Origin: Gonocerus acuteangulatus
Lineage: Eukaryota; Arthropoda; Insecta; Hemiptera; Coreidae
NCBI GenBank assembly: GCA_946811695.1
Contig: OX328131.1
Location: 7,802,826 to 7,866,825 of the forward strand
Direction: 5' to 3'
Length of the DNA: 64,000 nucleotides
This document shows, one piece after another, positions 40,631 through 51,131 of this stretch. The notes under the pieces are model-generated. The model worked only from the letters and a program-made list of their open reading frames with translations, was not told where the DNA came from and searched no databases. A program made the position numbers and the translations under genes. Position 1 is the stretch's first letter. Each line of letters begins with the position of its first letter.

Positions 40631-41268
40631 GGTAAAACTGAAGGAGAGCGACCTCAGCACCGATTTTTTTCAAATTTTGCACTATACCGTATTCTGATGC
40701 AGTAAACACGAATCCGTTAAAAAAAAAAAAGTTGCTCTCAACTAGAAAAGAAGATATTAAGCACTAAAGTTCACTGATATGGAGGTTATAAAAGTTGGCG
40801 TAAACAGCATATTAATAAACATGCATATTAAGAATGTCTAGGACGACGTTTGGGCAGACGTGCTATGCGTTTCCGCTCGCTCAAGAAGATATCAAAACTC
40901 TAGTCAATCCAACACGCTGTTATAGATAGAATTCCGATGTTATGGAGGTTATATTTATTTATTTCATTGTGAGCTTCGCAACTTTAGCGTGGAAGTTATA
41001 AATTGTTTATCAACATTTCAAATGAGAGTTCTTTTTTTCCCAATGTTAGATACCTGCGCATGCGAATGTTTACAAATACGCAGTTTACGGCAACTTTAAC
41101 CTTAATAACAGTGAACTTTAGTGCTTAATAACTTCTTTCCTAGTTGAAAGCAACTTTTTTTTTTCTTTTTTTTTAACGAATTCGTGTTTAGTGCATCAAA
41201 ATACGTAATAGTGGAAAATTTGAAAAACATCGGTGCTGACGACGCTCTCCTTCAGAGAAATTTTTACC
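40631..41268. mobile_element. Foldback element FB8, copy 2 (TSD AGAAATTT)
   Basis: Ends GGTAAAACTGAAGGAGAGCG / CGCTCTCCTTCAG...TTTTTACC; perfect 8 bp duplication AGAAATTT at 40623-40630 and 41269-41276. Arms carry the same CTAAACACGAATCCGTTAA and TTAAGCACTAAAGTTCACTG blocks as copies 1 and 3. Centre includes CAGACGTGCTATGCGTTTCC and half of the nested inverted segment. Confidence 0.9.
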
Positions 41269-41494
41269 AGAAATTTTTATATACAAAGTGAATATACAAT
41301 ATGTACATATATTTTTACATGTTATTATATATTTTACATGTAATTTTATTTATTTGCTAACTATATGCATAATGATCATAAGTATGGTTGAAAGTTTGGG
41401 AAAAATTATAAAAAAAAAAACCATGCAAAATACGACTATAATACATACATATGATAATTATTAACTTACTGAGATGAGGTCAGGTGTCCAGAAG

Positions 41495-41950
41495 CAGAGA
41501 TGGGCATAATTTTATTTATAAATAAAAATACGAATTTATTCGTACTTCATATATTTGTGAATACGAATTTATTCGTACTTCATATATTTGTGAATACGAA
41601 TATAAATAAATTCGTACTTCATATATTTGTGAATACGAATATAAATAAATTCGTATTCATAAGTGTGAATACGAATTTATTTTTATTCACATATATTAAA
41701 TATAAAAATACAAATAACATTTTATTCGCAAATTTTCCTGCGAATTCAAATAAATTCACAGAAAAAATTTTAAATAATCACAAAAAATGTGAATATTTAC
41801 AAAAAATCAAGTGATTACAAAAAAAATCACATTAAAATATACGAATAAAAATTTATTCACATTATAATTTGTGAATAACAATTTATTCACAATAAAATTC
41901 GCAAATAAATTTATTCGTATTAAGATTATATTACGAAAGTTATTCAAGGT

Positions 41951-42019
<69 letters not shown>

Positions 42020-42496
42020 GAGGTACAGATAACAAACTATGTCCGCGGCGTACTCGGGGTAAAAAAAAAATTTAGGCGCTAATAACCTAGACGTTAAACG
42101 AATTAAAAAAAAAATCACCTTCAATAACTTTCGTAATATCATCTTAATACGAATAAATTCATAATTTATTTGCGAATAAATTTTTATTCACAAATTATAA
42201 TGTGAATAAATTTTTATTCGTATATTTTAATGTGATTTTTTTTGTAATCACTTGATTTTATGTAAATATTAACACTTTTTGTGATTATTTACAATTTCTT
42301 CTATGGATTTATTTGTATTCGCAGGAAAATTTGCGAATAAAATTTTATTTGTATTTTTTATATTTAATATATGTGAATAAAAATAAATTTGTATTCACAC
42401 TTATGAATACGAATTTATTTATATTCGTATTCACAAATATATGAAGTACAAATAAATTCGTATTTTTATCTATAAATAAAATTGTGCCCATCTCTG
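41495..42496. mobile_element. hAT-type foldback, 1 kb, ends CAGAGATGGGCA
   Basis: Terminal CAGAGATGGGCA...TGCCCATCTCTG with flanks TCCAGAAG (41487-41494) and TCCAAAAG (42497-42504), 7/8 match; this terminal style and 8 bp duplication fit hAT. Arms of ~380-450 bp consist of GAATACGAATTTATT-type repeats; the left arm has three copies of a ~33 bp subrepeat (TTCGTACTTCATATATTTGT). No real coding: frames are N/K/I-rich shadows of these repeats. Confidence 0.9.
41953..42107. mobile_element. SINE-like remnant in the foldback centre
   Basis: A 64-nt T-run (41953-42016) followed by about 90 bp with GGCGCTAATAACCTAGACGT, the domain shared by the S1 and S2 SINEs, then an A-run. It lies exactly between the two arms. 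Confidence 0.5.
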
Positions 42497-42504
42497 TCCA
42501 AAAG

Positions 42505-43020
42505 TATGTGTTTGGTCCGTCTGTGGGTGTATCCTCTGAGGGTTTCTTTGTTGTAATTACCTATTTCAGCTATTAGTGGATTGTCTGATAGTTGTACTGA
42601 ATGAAAGAATTTAGTCGTGAGTGTGTGTATATAGTCTGTGATTGTCGGCATTTATAATTCGGAGAGAGATATTTTGCATAACCTGAAGTTTGTTATAGTT
42701 TGTTAAACAGGTTCAAACAGAGCATTTATCATCTTCTGTACATGAACGGTTGGTATAGTATTGGCATCTCTGCTTTGGTTGGTGAGTTTTACAAAATACC
42801 TAACACCAATGCAGAAACAGAAATATTTTGAACACAGCTTAATATTTTGTTACCATAGTACCCTAAGGTGAATATGCCACCGATGGCTGATAATAATCTA
42901 TGTGTACCTTCTGATTCATACTGACAGCTTAGGATGCAAATGCAAACAAAAAATTAATAAAAACATAATGTATATATACTCAAAATAATTTAATATCATG
43001 TAATGTAATATTATATATAT
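42505..43020. other. Unassigned AT-rich DNA
   Basis: No gene or element boundary; it ends in the TA-rich target of the LTR element. Confidence 0.55.
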
Positions 43021-43248
43021 TGTAATGATATATTACATTCTTGAAAATATTTTTAAATTCAAATAACCATCGATATTTTGAAAACCCGCGCAAATCACAA
43101 ACCATATGTACAAATAACATTGTATTATATACGATCAAAATTAATGATATTTTTGGACAATACTGATGTACAATATATCCATATTAAATGTACATTCAGA
43201 TAACAATAAATTAATTATTTTGTATGGCAAAAAACAATTGTTATCTTT

Positions 43249-43256
43249 ATATATAT
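43249..43256 (+). promoter_or_regulatory. LTR TATA box
   Basis: TATATATA in TTATCTTTATATATATAATC, followed after about 15-30 bp by a GC-richer leader (CGGGCAAACTGCGGAAGTTG), where transcription would be expected to begin. The same site exists in the 3' LTR at about 45712-45719. Confidence 0.6.
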
Positions 43257-43496
43257 AATCGGGCAAACTGCGGAAGTTGGAAAGAGGGAAGCCAAAGTTT
43301 CTCTCTCGAATGGCGTCAGTCCAGTCTAGTCCCAGCAGCGATAGAGAGAAGGCGTCCGTCTAATTCCCGCATTCATGGACTGAGGAACTGGGGTTGGTCC
43401 TAAGTCTTTTGGTTCTCAGCGTTGGCCGAAGTCAGAGCTCTCCTCCAAGGAATACCGAATATATTGAGATTTCGTTGGAAGCGGATTGATTTAGAG

Positions 43497-43572
43497 GTAA
43501 GAATTGTTTTTGTTGTAGTTTTCAATTATTTTATTATTGTTTGCATGTAATTTAATATTGTTTGTATCTCAG
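43497..43572 (+). other. Intron-like GT-AG segment within the LTR
   Basis: GAG|GTAAGAATTG at 43497 is a strong splice donor, and TTTGTATCTCAG|AATTG ending at 43572 a good acceptor with an upstream T-rich tract. The span is 76 nt, a common size for insect introns. It is unusual for both sites to lie inside an LTR. Prediction only. Confidence 0.45.
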
Positions 43573-43646
43573 AATTGTCTGGAGATAAATGTAATACCAG
43601 TAATTCACTCGGAACCTTGATCCATGAGATTAAGTTAAATTAACAT

Positions 43647-43652
43647 AATAAA
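43647..43652 (+). terminator. AATAAA polyadenylation signal in LTR
   Basis: AATAAA in AACATAATAAAAATAATT, 53 bp before the LTR end; the equivalent in the 3' LTR would end the transcript. Confidence 0.5.
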
Positions 43653-43710
43653 AATAATTAAAATTTCTTTATTTCTTATTATAAAAAAAAAAATTAATCA
43701 TTACATTAAA

Positions 43711-43728
43711 TGGCGCCCAACGTAGACG
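43711..43728 (+). promoter_or_regulatory. tRNA-Lys-type primer-binding site
   Basis: TGGCGCCCAACG five bases after the 5' LTR is complementary to the 3' end of tRNA-Lys, the primer of many retroelements. It would prime minus-strand cDNA. The match weakens after 12 nt (TAGACGGC). Confidence 0.85.
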
Positions 43729-43805
43729 GCCGAGTGAATTAAAATTAAAAGCGGTAAATAAATATTGAAAATAAAACTTAAAAGTAATTTTTTTTTTAAA
43801 TAAAA

Positions 43806-44990
43806 ATGTCTGACGTAAATATTGAACAATTTCGAAATAACGGTGAGGAAGGTAGTGTGGAATCACCGGAATACGTATTTTTTACGCCAGGAGAAATAAA
43901 TATTATAGTCGAAGCACGTGAAAACGAATTGCGGGAGGATGATGCAATAGCATTCAGAGAATCGACGGCGGGTTCCTTAGGAACAGAAATTATATCCAAT
44001 GACCGTACTTCCGAGAGGGATAATGAGATGCATCCTCAAGGCCTAGAACATTTGATGAGGCTATTATTGGAACAAAATAAAGAACTAAATCAAAATATGG
44101 TTGAGCTAAATAAAAATAATAAAATATTGGAAAATAAAATTGATAAAAATAATAAAATATTGGAAAATAAAATTGATAAAAATAATAAAATATTGGAAAA
44201 TAAAATAGATGCAAAGAGAATAGAACAAAATAAAAAATTGGACGATTTATGTGCGTATTTAAATAATATGGGTGAAAGTCAAAATAAAGAGACGATAGAA
44301 TTGGAAAAATCGAATAATAACCTTTTTAATAAAAATAATAGAAGTTGTAAAGAAATTATTGAGATTAATGAAAATAATAATGGAAATTTAATTAAAAATA
44401 CCGAAAATGACGATACACAAATCAATAATGACGATTTAAGTGAATTAAGAAAAGATAATTTAAATTATGATTGTAGTATTATTGATCAAAAATGTGAAGA
44501 AAATAAAATATTTGTTGAGACTAAAGATGAAAGTGAGTATGTTTGTTTAGTGAATGAAGATGATAAAATTAAAGAAATATTATTGAGTAATTTGAATAAT
44601 AATAATGAAAAAATAAATCAAATAATTAAAAATAATATAACTAATGATAATTTAAAAAATAAAATAAGTACAGACGTTATGGATGAGAATTTGGAACAAA
44701 ATAATATTAAAAAATTAGTTGATGATCATATAATTAGTTTAAAAATAATGAGTTATAATAATAATAATGGTAATAATCAAAATAATATAATGAATAAAAA
44801 TGTTAACAAAAATAATCATCTGAAAAATATGGACACCAAATTTGGTAATAAAGTAAAAATACTTTTTGAGTATCAATATCAAAATGGGATTGAAAAAATT
44901 GCAAAATTAAATCGGCCACCACGAAAGAGAATAAAACAAATCCTTAGGAATAATTCGGACAGATGCAAAAAAGATTTTAATGATAAATAG
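43806..44990 (+). CDS. Asn/Lys/Glu-rich 394-aa protein of LTR element (Gag-like?)
   Basis: An intact ORF of 394 codons, 100 bp after the primer-binding site. Residues ~1-75 are of ordinary composition and acidic (MSDVNIEQFRNNGEEGSVES...). A heptad-like Leu/Asn region follows (LEHLMRLLLEQNKELNQNMV, ~80-99), with an 11-residue repeat KNNKILENKID three times (~102-135), predicting a coiled coil. Residues ~140-335 are Asn-rich low complexity. The C-terminus is basic (RPPRKRIKQILRNNSDRCKK). No CCHC, protease or RT motif is seen. Its place argues for a Gag-derived product; it may be a fusion of a Gag N-terminus with a distant downstream end after deletion. Base composition is much more AT-rich than the LTR. 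Function unknown. Confidence 0.7.
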   Translation: MSDVNIEQFRNNGEEGSVESPEYVFFTPGEINIIVEARENELREDDAIAFRESTAGSLGTEIISNDRTSERDNEMHPQGLEHLMRLLLEQNKELNQNMVELNKNNKILENKIDKNNKILENKIDKNNKILENKIDAKRIEQNKKLDDLCAYLNNMGESQNKETIELEKSNNNLFNKNNRSCKEIIEINENNNGNLIKNTENDDTQINNDDLSELRKDNLNYDCSIIDQKCEENKIFVETKDESEYVCLVNEDDKIKEILLSNLNNNNEKINQIIKNNITNDNLKNKISTDVMDENLEQNNIKKLVDDHIISLKIMSYNNNNGNNQNNIMNKNVNKNNHLKNMDTKFGNKVKILFEYQYQNGIEKIAKLNRPPRKRIKQILRNNSDRCKKDFNDK

Positions 44991-45483
44991 TGGATCCAGG
45001 ACAATTTTTAAATGTAGTACTAGTTTAGAATTTTTATCTGTTACAAAAATTAGTTTAGTATAAGATTTAATTGATAATAATAATAATTAAAAATTAATAT
45101 AAATGTTGAAATCACATTAGTTAGGATAAGAAAATTTTGATATTATGTAAAATTAATAAATTTAATAATAATGTTTTTTGTATATTAAAATAAACTTATT
45201 TCAATAAAGATCATTTGTTTAGCCTAAAATAAATTTGATAATTATAAAAATAATTTAAAATAAGTATATTAATAAAATACTATATTCATATAATCAAAAT
45301 AATTAAAAATTATGAGACGAAGTAAGCTATCAAAATTTAAAAATAATATAATACAATTGCTATTATTCTGAACTCTCTATTCCGAAACTCCAAATTAAAA
45401 AATTCAATTTTAAATTTATTTTTTATACCGGACTAAAATCATTTTTTTTTTTTTAAATTTTTTTTTTTAGACAGGAGTGCAAA
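44991..45483 (+). other. Untranslated 3' part of the LTR element
   Basis: Very AT-rich, no frame of note, no RT or integrase remnants. A T-run (45438-45472) precedes AGACAGGAGTGCAAA at the 3' LTR border. Confidence 0.7.
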
Positions 45484-46166
45484 TGTAATGATATATTACA
45501 TTCTTGAAAATATTTTTAAATTCAAATAACCATCGATATTTTGAAAAGCCCGCGCAAATCACAAACCATATGTACAAATAACATTGTATTATATACGATC
45601 AAAATTAATGATATTTTTGGACAATACTGATGTACAATATATCCATATTAAATGTACATTCAGATAACAATAAATTAATTATTTTGTATGGCAAAAAACA
45701 ATTGTTATCTTTATATATATAATCGGGCAAACTGCGGAAGTTGGAAAGAGGGAAGCCAAAGTTTCTCTCTCGAATGGCGTCAGTCCAGTCTAGTCCCAGC
45801 AGCGATAGAGAGAAGGCGTCCGTCTAATTCCCGCATTCATGGACTGAGGAACTGGGGTTGGTCCTAAGTCTTTTGGTTCTCAGCGTTGGCCGAAGTCAGA
45901 GCTCTCCTCCAAGGAATACCGAATATATTGAGATTTCGTTGGAAGCGGATTGATTTAGAGGTAAGAATTGTTTTTGTTGTAGTTTTCAATTATTTTATTA
46001 TTGTTTGCATGTAATTTAATATTGTTTGTATCTCAGAATTGTCTGGAGATAAATGTAATACCAGTAATTCACTCGGAACCTTGATCCATGAGATTAAGTT
46101 AAATTAACATAATAAAAATAATTAAAATTTCTTTATTTCTTATTATAAAAAAAAAAATTAATCATT

Positions 46167-46169
<3 letters not shown>
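45484..46169 (+). repeat. 3' LTR
   Basis: 686 bp; identical to the 5' LTR by reading except AAAAGCCCGCGC for AAAACCCGCGC near the start. Confidence 0.95.

Positions 46170-46240
<71 letters not shown>
46170..46240. repeat. (TA)n(CA)n microsatellite
   Basis: About 28 TA units then CACACACACACACA, directly after the 3' LTR; with the TA-rich left flank it marks the LTR element's target. Confidence 0.95.
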
Positions 46241-46936
46241 AATGGATATATACTCGGATTTAGATATATATGTGCATAAATGTGTATATAAAGTCTATAG
46301 GGGGGGGGGGGGGGGGTCCTCCCTATGGAGGGAGGGAGGAACCGCAGTAAATTGGTGATAATGACCTCAGCAGTCGATGCTCTGGGAATAATTTTGTAAT
46401 TAGGTATTTTAATCAAAATCATAATAATTAATGACATTTATGGACCCGTTCAAGGATTTGTTTTTCAATTAATGTTTCAACACAGAACTCAGCACATTTT
46501 TGTTTTGTGCTAATGACCTTAGCAGTCGATGCGCAGAAAAAAAAAGTATTAAACTAAAAATAACAAATTGAACAGTTCCCTAATCTGATAAATCATATTG
46601 TAAAGAAATCATTTAATCAGAAGCATTATTAATATCAAATTATTTTATTAGATTTATGAATCTGCCCATGGATTTCTTTCTTGCCTAATATTTCAAGATA
46701 AATCCAGCAAATTAAAAATATTAAACTATGATAATCTATTAGAAACAGCCTAAAAAAAATTATTTTTAAATTAAATGTATTTTTTACAAATAAAGGAATT
46801 TTATATAAAAATTATCACTTATAATTCTTTATTCCTTCATTAAAATACAATGTAAATTAAGTTTCTTAATATTTACCTAGTTATATTAAGTTTGAAGATC
46901 TGAGGTTTTCCATGTTTACATTAAAGTGAGTATTTG
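46241..46936. other. GC-hairpin fragment and SINE-end fragments in AT-rich DNA
   Basis: G-run and GGTCCTCCCTATGGAGGGAG (46316-46335) are a form of the dispersed GC hairpin. GGTGATAATGACCTCAGCAG (~46354) and GTGCTAATGACCTTAGCAGT (~46507) are isolated copies of the domain shared by S1/S2 SINE 3' regions. The rest is featureless. Confidence 0.55.
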
Positions 46937-46940
46937 TTAA

Positions 46941-47081
46941 CCCATTAGCGCCGGAGTTTCTTTTTTTTTTCAAAAATTCTAAATGCAAATAAATAAGTTT
47001 ACGAACTTAGTATATAATATAATTTTTCTATCATGGCTTAGATATTGGTGTTACCATATGGTAACGCACAGCGCTAATGGG
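46941..47081. mobile_element. 141 bp TTAA-flanked MITE
   Basis: TTAA at 46937-46940 and 47082-47085; ends CCCATTAGCGC / GCGCTAATGGG are perfect 11 bp inverted repeats. Contains TTACCATATGGTAA, a 14 bp palindrome. piggyBac-type target; non-coding. Confidence 0.85.
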
Positions 47082-47085
47082 TTAA

Positions 47086-47587
47086 AAGAGGAATGCTGAA
47101 AACATAATTATACATGAATTCAAGAATTTAGTAGTGGTGTTTATTGTTGCAAGGCGTATTTTGCATTGGAAATGGTAGCAGTTGATATTTTATTATATAA
47201 ATGATGAATTTATAAGGTTTTTTTTTTTTTTGCCAATTTACATTGAGTATTAAATTATAATGTATTAATAAAAACTTTTGAGTTTTGGAGGAATATTATA
47301 AAATAGAATTTCTTAGCTGTCTAATATGTAATTAGAAGCATACATAATATTGATTACTTTTAACCAATATGATTATGTGGTCTTCTTTAAAGTTTATAAC
47401 TTCTTCAAGACATTACAAAAATACAGATATTGTGAAGAATATATAATAATTTTTATGATATTTTTAGAATTTGAATGATTATTTATTTTATATATTAATA
47501 TATTATTCCATTAGTTCATTAAGAATTAGCAGAAGAACTAAATGGTTTTTGGAAATCAAATGGTGAATTCTTAAAAAATAAAAAAAA
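47086..47587. other. AT-rich unassigned DNA
   Basis: No frame, repeat partner or RNA feature seen. Confidence 0.55.
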
Positions 47588-47850
47588 ATCAGTTCTGTAA
47601 GGGGCCTCGAGGGCACAGAGGTACTGATACTGTAGAGGTAACTGATTCTTGATCATTCTCGCACTCAACGGAGATAGTGTAGTCAGTATTGTGCTTCAGC
47701 CACCTGATGTTTTTCTCTTTCGATCTGAGACACCGAATCCAACCCACGAACAAAGACACCAGAATATAAAATCATTAGTGCGCTCGAGTTTTGAACTCAG
47801 GTCCTCCGGTATATTAGTTGAGTGCTCTACCATTGAGCTAGCCATGCCCC
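47588..47850 (-). mobile_element. SINE family S1, reverse copy
   Basis: On the minus strand: GGGGCATGGCTAGCTCAATGG head (A box), GAGTTCAAAACTCGAGC, CTAATGATTTTATATTCTGG and ...CTTACAGAACTGA end. More diverged and shorter in the middle than 15743-16168. Confidence 0.8.
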
Positions 47851-47970
47851 TTAGGAAAATTAAAGAGGGTGTAAAGCAATAAACAATGTCAGACCGGTAA
47901 AATAGAAAGAATAAAGTGGTGCTTGTAAGACTGTGTATAGGCCACAGCAAAGGCTTCAGACAGACACGTG

Positions 47971-47974
47971 ATAT

Positions 47975-48048
<74 letters not shown>
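47971..48048. repeat. (TA)n microsatellite
   Basis: About 39 TA units with one TAAA interruption. Confidence 0.96.
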
Positions 48049-48052
<4 letters not shown>

Positions 48053-49996
48053 ATACATATTAGACAAATTGACCTAGGAAATATTTTGTGCATTTTAGGT
48101 TTAAAATACTGCGTCCACTTTACTGAACGTTAAGTCATTCATGGTTTCATAAATTCTACAAAAAATATATTCTAAATGTAATTGTAAATGTTTGTATCTT
48201 TGAGTTGGGTGATTATTGTGTTTATGTGTGGACTGTCATCCGTCAAGAAGGCATTGAAATGAAATTAAATTTAAAAAATACTTTATTCTGGGACATTGTC
48301 TCATAAGAATAACATACAAAAAATAAAAATGAAACTCTATACGTAAAGAAAAAAACAACGAAAATCGAACCCCAATGTTATTTATAAAACCTTAAATAAT
48401 AAAATAATGTGTACATATTAATAAAAAGAAGAGCGTGAAAATGGAGGGACTTTGGAATACTGGAGCATGAAGGGGATGAGGGAGGGAGGATAGAATATAC
48501 AAATATAATAAATAGCTCGATATGAAAAGATAAATAAATAAATAATAAAAAAAGAAGAGTATTAAAAGATAAGAATAAAAAATAAATGCATAGCCAAAGG
48601 AAAAAAAAGAAAAGAAAAGAAAAGAAAAAGTAAATAGAGTAAAATGTAAAATCATAATACAAACAACAAAACAAATGTGGACTTGATCGAGTCGTTTGGT
48701 AGATTTAATCTGTCTAATTCTTTGCAATTGCTTAATATGTGTTTAATAGTCAAATTTTGTTTAATAGATTATAAAATGTAATGTGTAAACAAAAAAAAGT
48801 TCATCAACCTGTCAATGACTCTTATTGAGTGTAGGCAGAAAATTTAAAAAAAAAAAAATATAAGTCATTGCTAAAATCATTTTTTTTTTTTTTTAGGTGG
48901 GTAGTTATTCACAATTTCCTCTAATATCTGAGCAGCATTTCACACTATAGGATCTCACCAACAAGCAAACCAATTTAAGAAAGCCTGACAGAGTACTTCT
49001 GTCAACATAAATCTATTGTGTAAAATTCATAAATACATTACGCCCTAAAACTTCAACTCAGCGCTACATAGAAACAAAATAACATAATAAGAAAAAAATG
49101 AACATCGCTTCATTGAGTGACTGTTAAACATTGTAAAAGTTCCAATATTAAAAGAACAGATAAAGTATGCATCACCCTTAATTAAAGTCATGAATCACAG
49201 AGCAGACTTTGAAATGTTGGTGCTAAAAAAGTATTAGTTATAAAAACTCAAACTACTTGAGAGATAAGGCAAAATGATGGAATATAAAAAGAAAAAAATG
49301 GAATGGCAAAATTGACCTGAATTTTAATTCAAAACAAAGAAAAGATAATAGGGCACTTAAAGTTATTAATAGAGCCAATCTAAAAACACGGATTACATTA
49401 AATAATTTAATAGTTTACCTTAGAAGGACTCTTGTAAATAAAATTCTTCTGATATCTCTCAGTAGACATATGGAATGAACAAGAATCTTGGTGATGAGAT
49501 CAGCAAATGAAGGACTGGGAAAACAACCACAGACTTAAGTTAAACACAAAACATAGAAATACGAAGTAAATAACACAAACTTAAGGCTGAGCAAGGAAAC
49601 AATAGGATAAACAAAATGCTATGGTAACAACATATATATTTATTTTCCAAGAAATACTTTGCAACATAACAAAGCTTCTGTAAGCATCTTTGTGAGCAAT
49701 CACGAACGAGCGTTCATAAGATCAACTGTTCCACCAAAATGAACCTCTAATGAATATAGAACTTCTGGGTTTTGGTTTGTTTAGATTTTTAGGGCAAATA
49801 ACCTCAAGGTTATAATTGCCCGTTTTTTTTTTAAATATGGTAATGTATGTGTGTGTTCTCTCCCTCTATTTTTTCTAACCCTCTTTTTTATAATTTTTTG
49901 TTTTGATTTCAATTTCAGCTTATTTATATTTTTATTTATTTAAATTATTCTGCCTCTACCCTAATGGCAGTACATTTAGGCTTTACATGTCCTTAT
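48049..49996. other. Long AT-rich stretch without recognised features
   Basis: Purine-rich 48420-48640 gives hydrophobic-looking minus-strand frames (48378-48727), which are compositional. TTCTGCCTCTACCCTAATGG near 49950 matches 37930-37960 inverted (retroelement tail). No gene supported. Confidence 0.5.
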
Positions 49997-50004
49997 ATAT
50001 TTTG

Positions 50005-50737
50005 GGTAAATGTGAAGGAGCGCGGTCTCCACACCGATCCTTTTGAAATGTTTCACTATAACGTATTTTGATGCACTAAACACGAATCCGTTAAAAAAAA
50101 AAAAAAAAAGCTCGCTTTTCACTACGAAAGAAGTTATTAAGCACTAAAGTTCACTGTTATGGAGGTTATAAAAGACGGGGTATTTGTAAACACGCGCATG
50201 CGCAATAGTCCTTAATGACGAAGTGTAATTGAAATTTAGACTTACCTTGTGGTAGCTGACTTGGTCGTAAATTGTCGCTTTTGGGCATACGTGCTATACG
50301 TTCCCGCTCGCTCAAGAAGATATCAAAACCCATAGCCAATCCAACTCGCTAAAATTAATAGAATTCTATTAATTTTAGCGAGTTGGATTGACTAGAGTTT
50401 TGATATCTTCTTAAAATTTAAAGAATGGTTTATTATTTTAAAAAAAATATTTTTGAATAACTAACTGGAGATAAATTGATAAATAATTGATGGTAAATTT
50501 CAATTAGACATCCTTATTACGAACTTTTCCATACCCGCGCATGCGCATGTTGACAAACATAGCAGGTTACATTACCTTTCAGAACCCGCACAACAGTGAA
50601 CTTTAGTGTTTCATAACTTCTTTTCTAGTGAAAAGCGAGCTTTTTTTTTAACGGATTCGTGTTTAGTGCATCAAAATACGTTATAGTGCAACATTTCAAA
50701 AGGATCGGTGTGGAGACCGCGCTCCTTCACATTTACC
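50005..50737. mobile_element. Foldback element FB8, copy 3, most complete (TSD ATATTTTG)
   Basis: Ends GGTAAATGTGAAGGAGCGCG / CGCGCTCCTTCACATTTACC, arms of ~170 bp, and a perfect 8 bp duplication ATATTTTG at 49997-50004 and 50738-50745. The centre carries a second palindrome (about 50317-50413): AAGAAGATATCAAAAC...CAATCCAACTCGCTAAAATT facing its complement around GAATTC. Non-coding. Confidence 0.93.
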
Positions 50738-51025
50738 ATATTTTGTTGTCGTTCAGGAATTTGATGAAATTTTGAACGGTAGGTTCATTACCTTGTTAAG
50801 ATTCCTGTACAGTTCTTGGACTGTTATGAAGAGCTCGAGATGAAAAGAACTTTTTACATTGCGTAATTATGTTGCATATTTCACACGTGTCTGGGTGCAG
50901 ATGTTTGATGAGGTAAGTATGGGTTATTGCTCAGTGGCCTATTTGCAGACGTGCCAAAACAACGTCTTCCCTTCGAGAGTAACGAGTAGATGTATCCCAA
51001 GGGTTTTAGTTATTTTCTTCTAAAT

Positions 51026-51058
<33 letters not shown>

Positions 51059-51131
51059 GTATGTTTATTTATCCTTCACATATTCCATTTGTCTAATCCC
51101 TTCCTGTAGTGGTGGCAGTGGAGTAAGTTTA
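50738..51131. other. Unassigned DNA
   Basis: Contains a T-run at 51030-51057. No gene recognised; short frames lack domains. Confidence 0.5.

Larger units (their letters stand above)
43021..43705 (+). repeat. 5' LTR
   Basis: 685 bp, begins TGTAATGAT and ends ATCATTACA (9 bp inverted ends, TG...CA). Contains a TATA box, a GT-AG intron-like segment and an AATAAA signal in the expected U3-R-U5 order. Confidence 0.95.
43021..46169 (+). mobile_element. Non-autonomous LTR retrotransposon, nearly identical LTRs
   Basis: 3149 bp element: 5' LTR (43021-43705), tRNA primer-binding site, a single ORF (43806-44990), ~490 bp of AT-rich DNA and 3' LTR (45484-46169). LTRs differ by one inserted G in 685 bp by direct reading, so insertion is recent. 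Target is TA-rich on both sides (ATAT or ATATAT), consistent with a 4-6 bp duplication. No protease, RT, RNase H or integrase motifs exist; it must be moved by a related autonomous element. A classical polypurine tract is not obvious (GACAGGAGTGCAAA precedes the 3' LTR). Confidence 0.95.

Noticed and set aside
40293..40709. 138-aa minus-strand gene
   Set aside because: Its start lies in a foldback arm, there are no domains, and no splice or promoter context is seen.
41807..42142. Poly-Lys protein
   Set aside because: Translation of a 64-nt T-run within a foldback centre.
43021..46169. Integrated retrovirus or env-bearing element
   Set aside because: No pol, env, signal peptide or transmembrane segment; only LTRs, a primer site and one low-complexity ORF.
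48378..48727. Phe/Leu-rich membrane protein
   Set aside because: Compositional effect of a purine-rich plus strand; two overlapping frames look equally hydrophobic.
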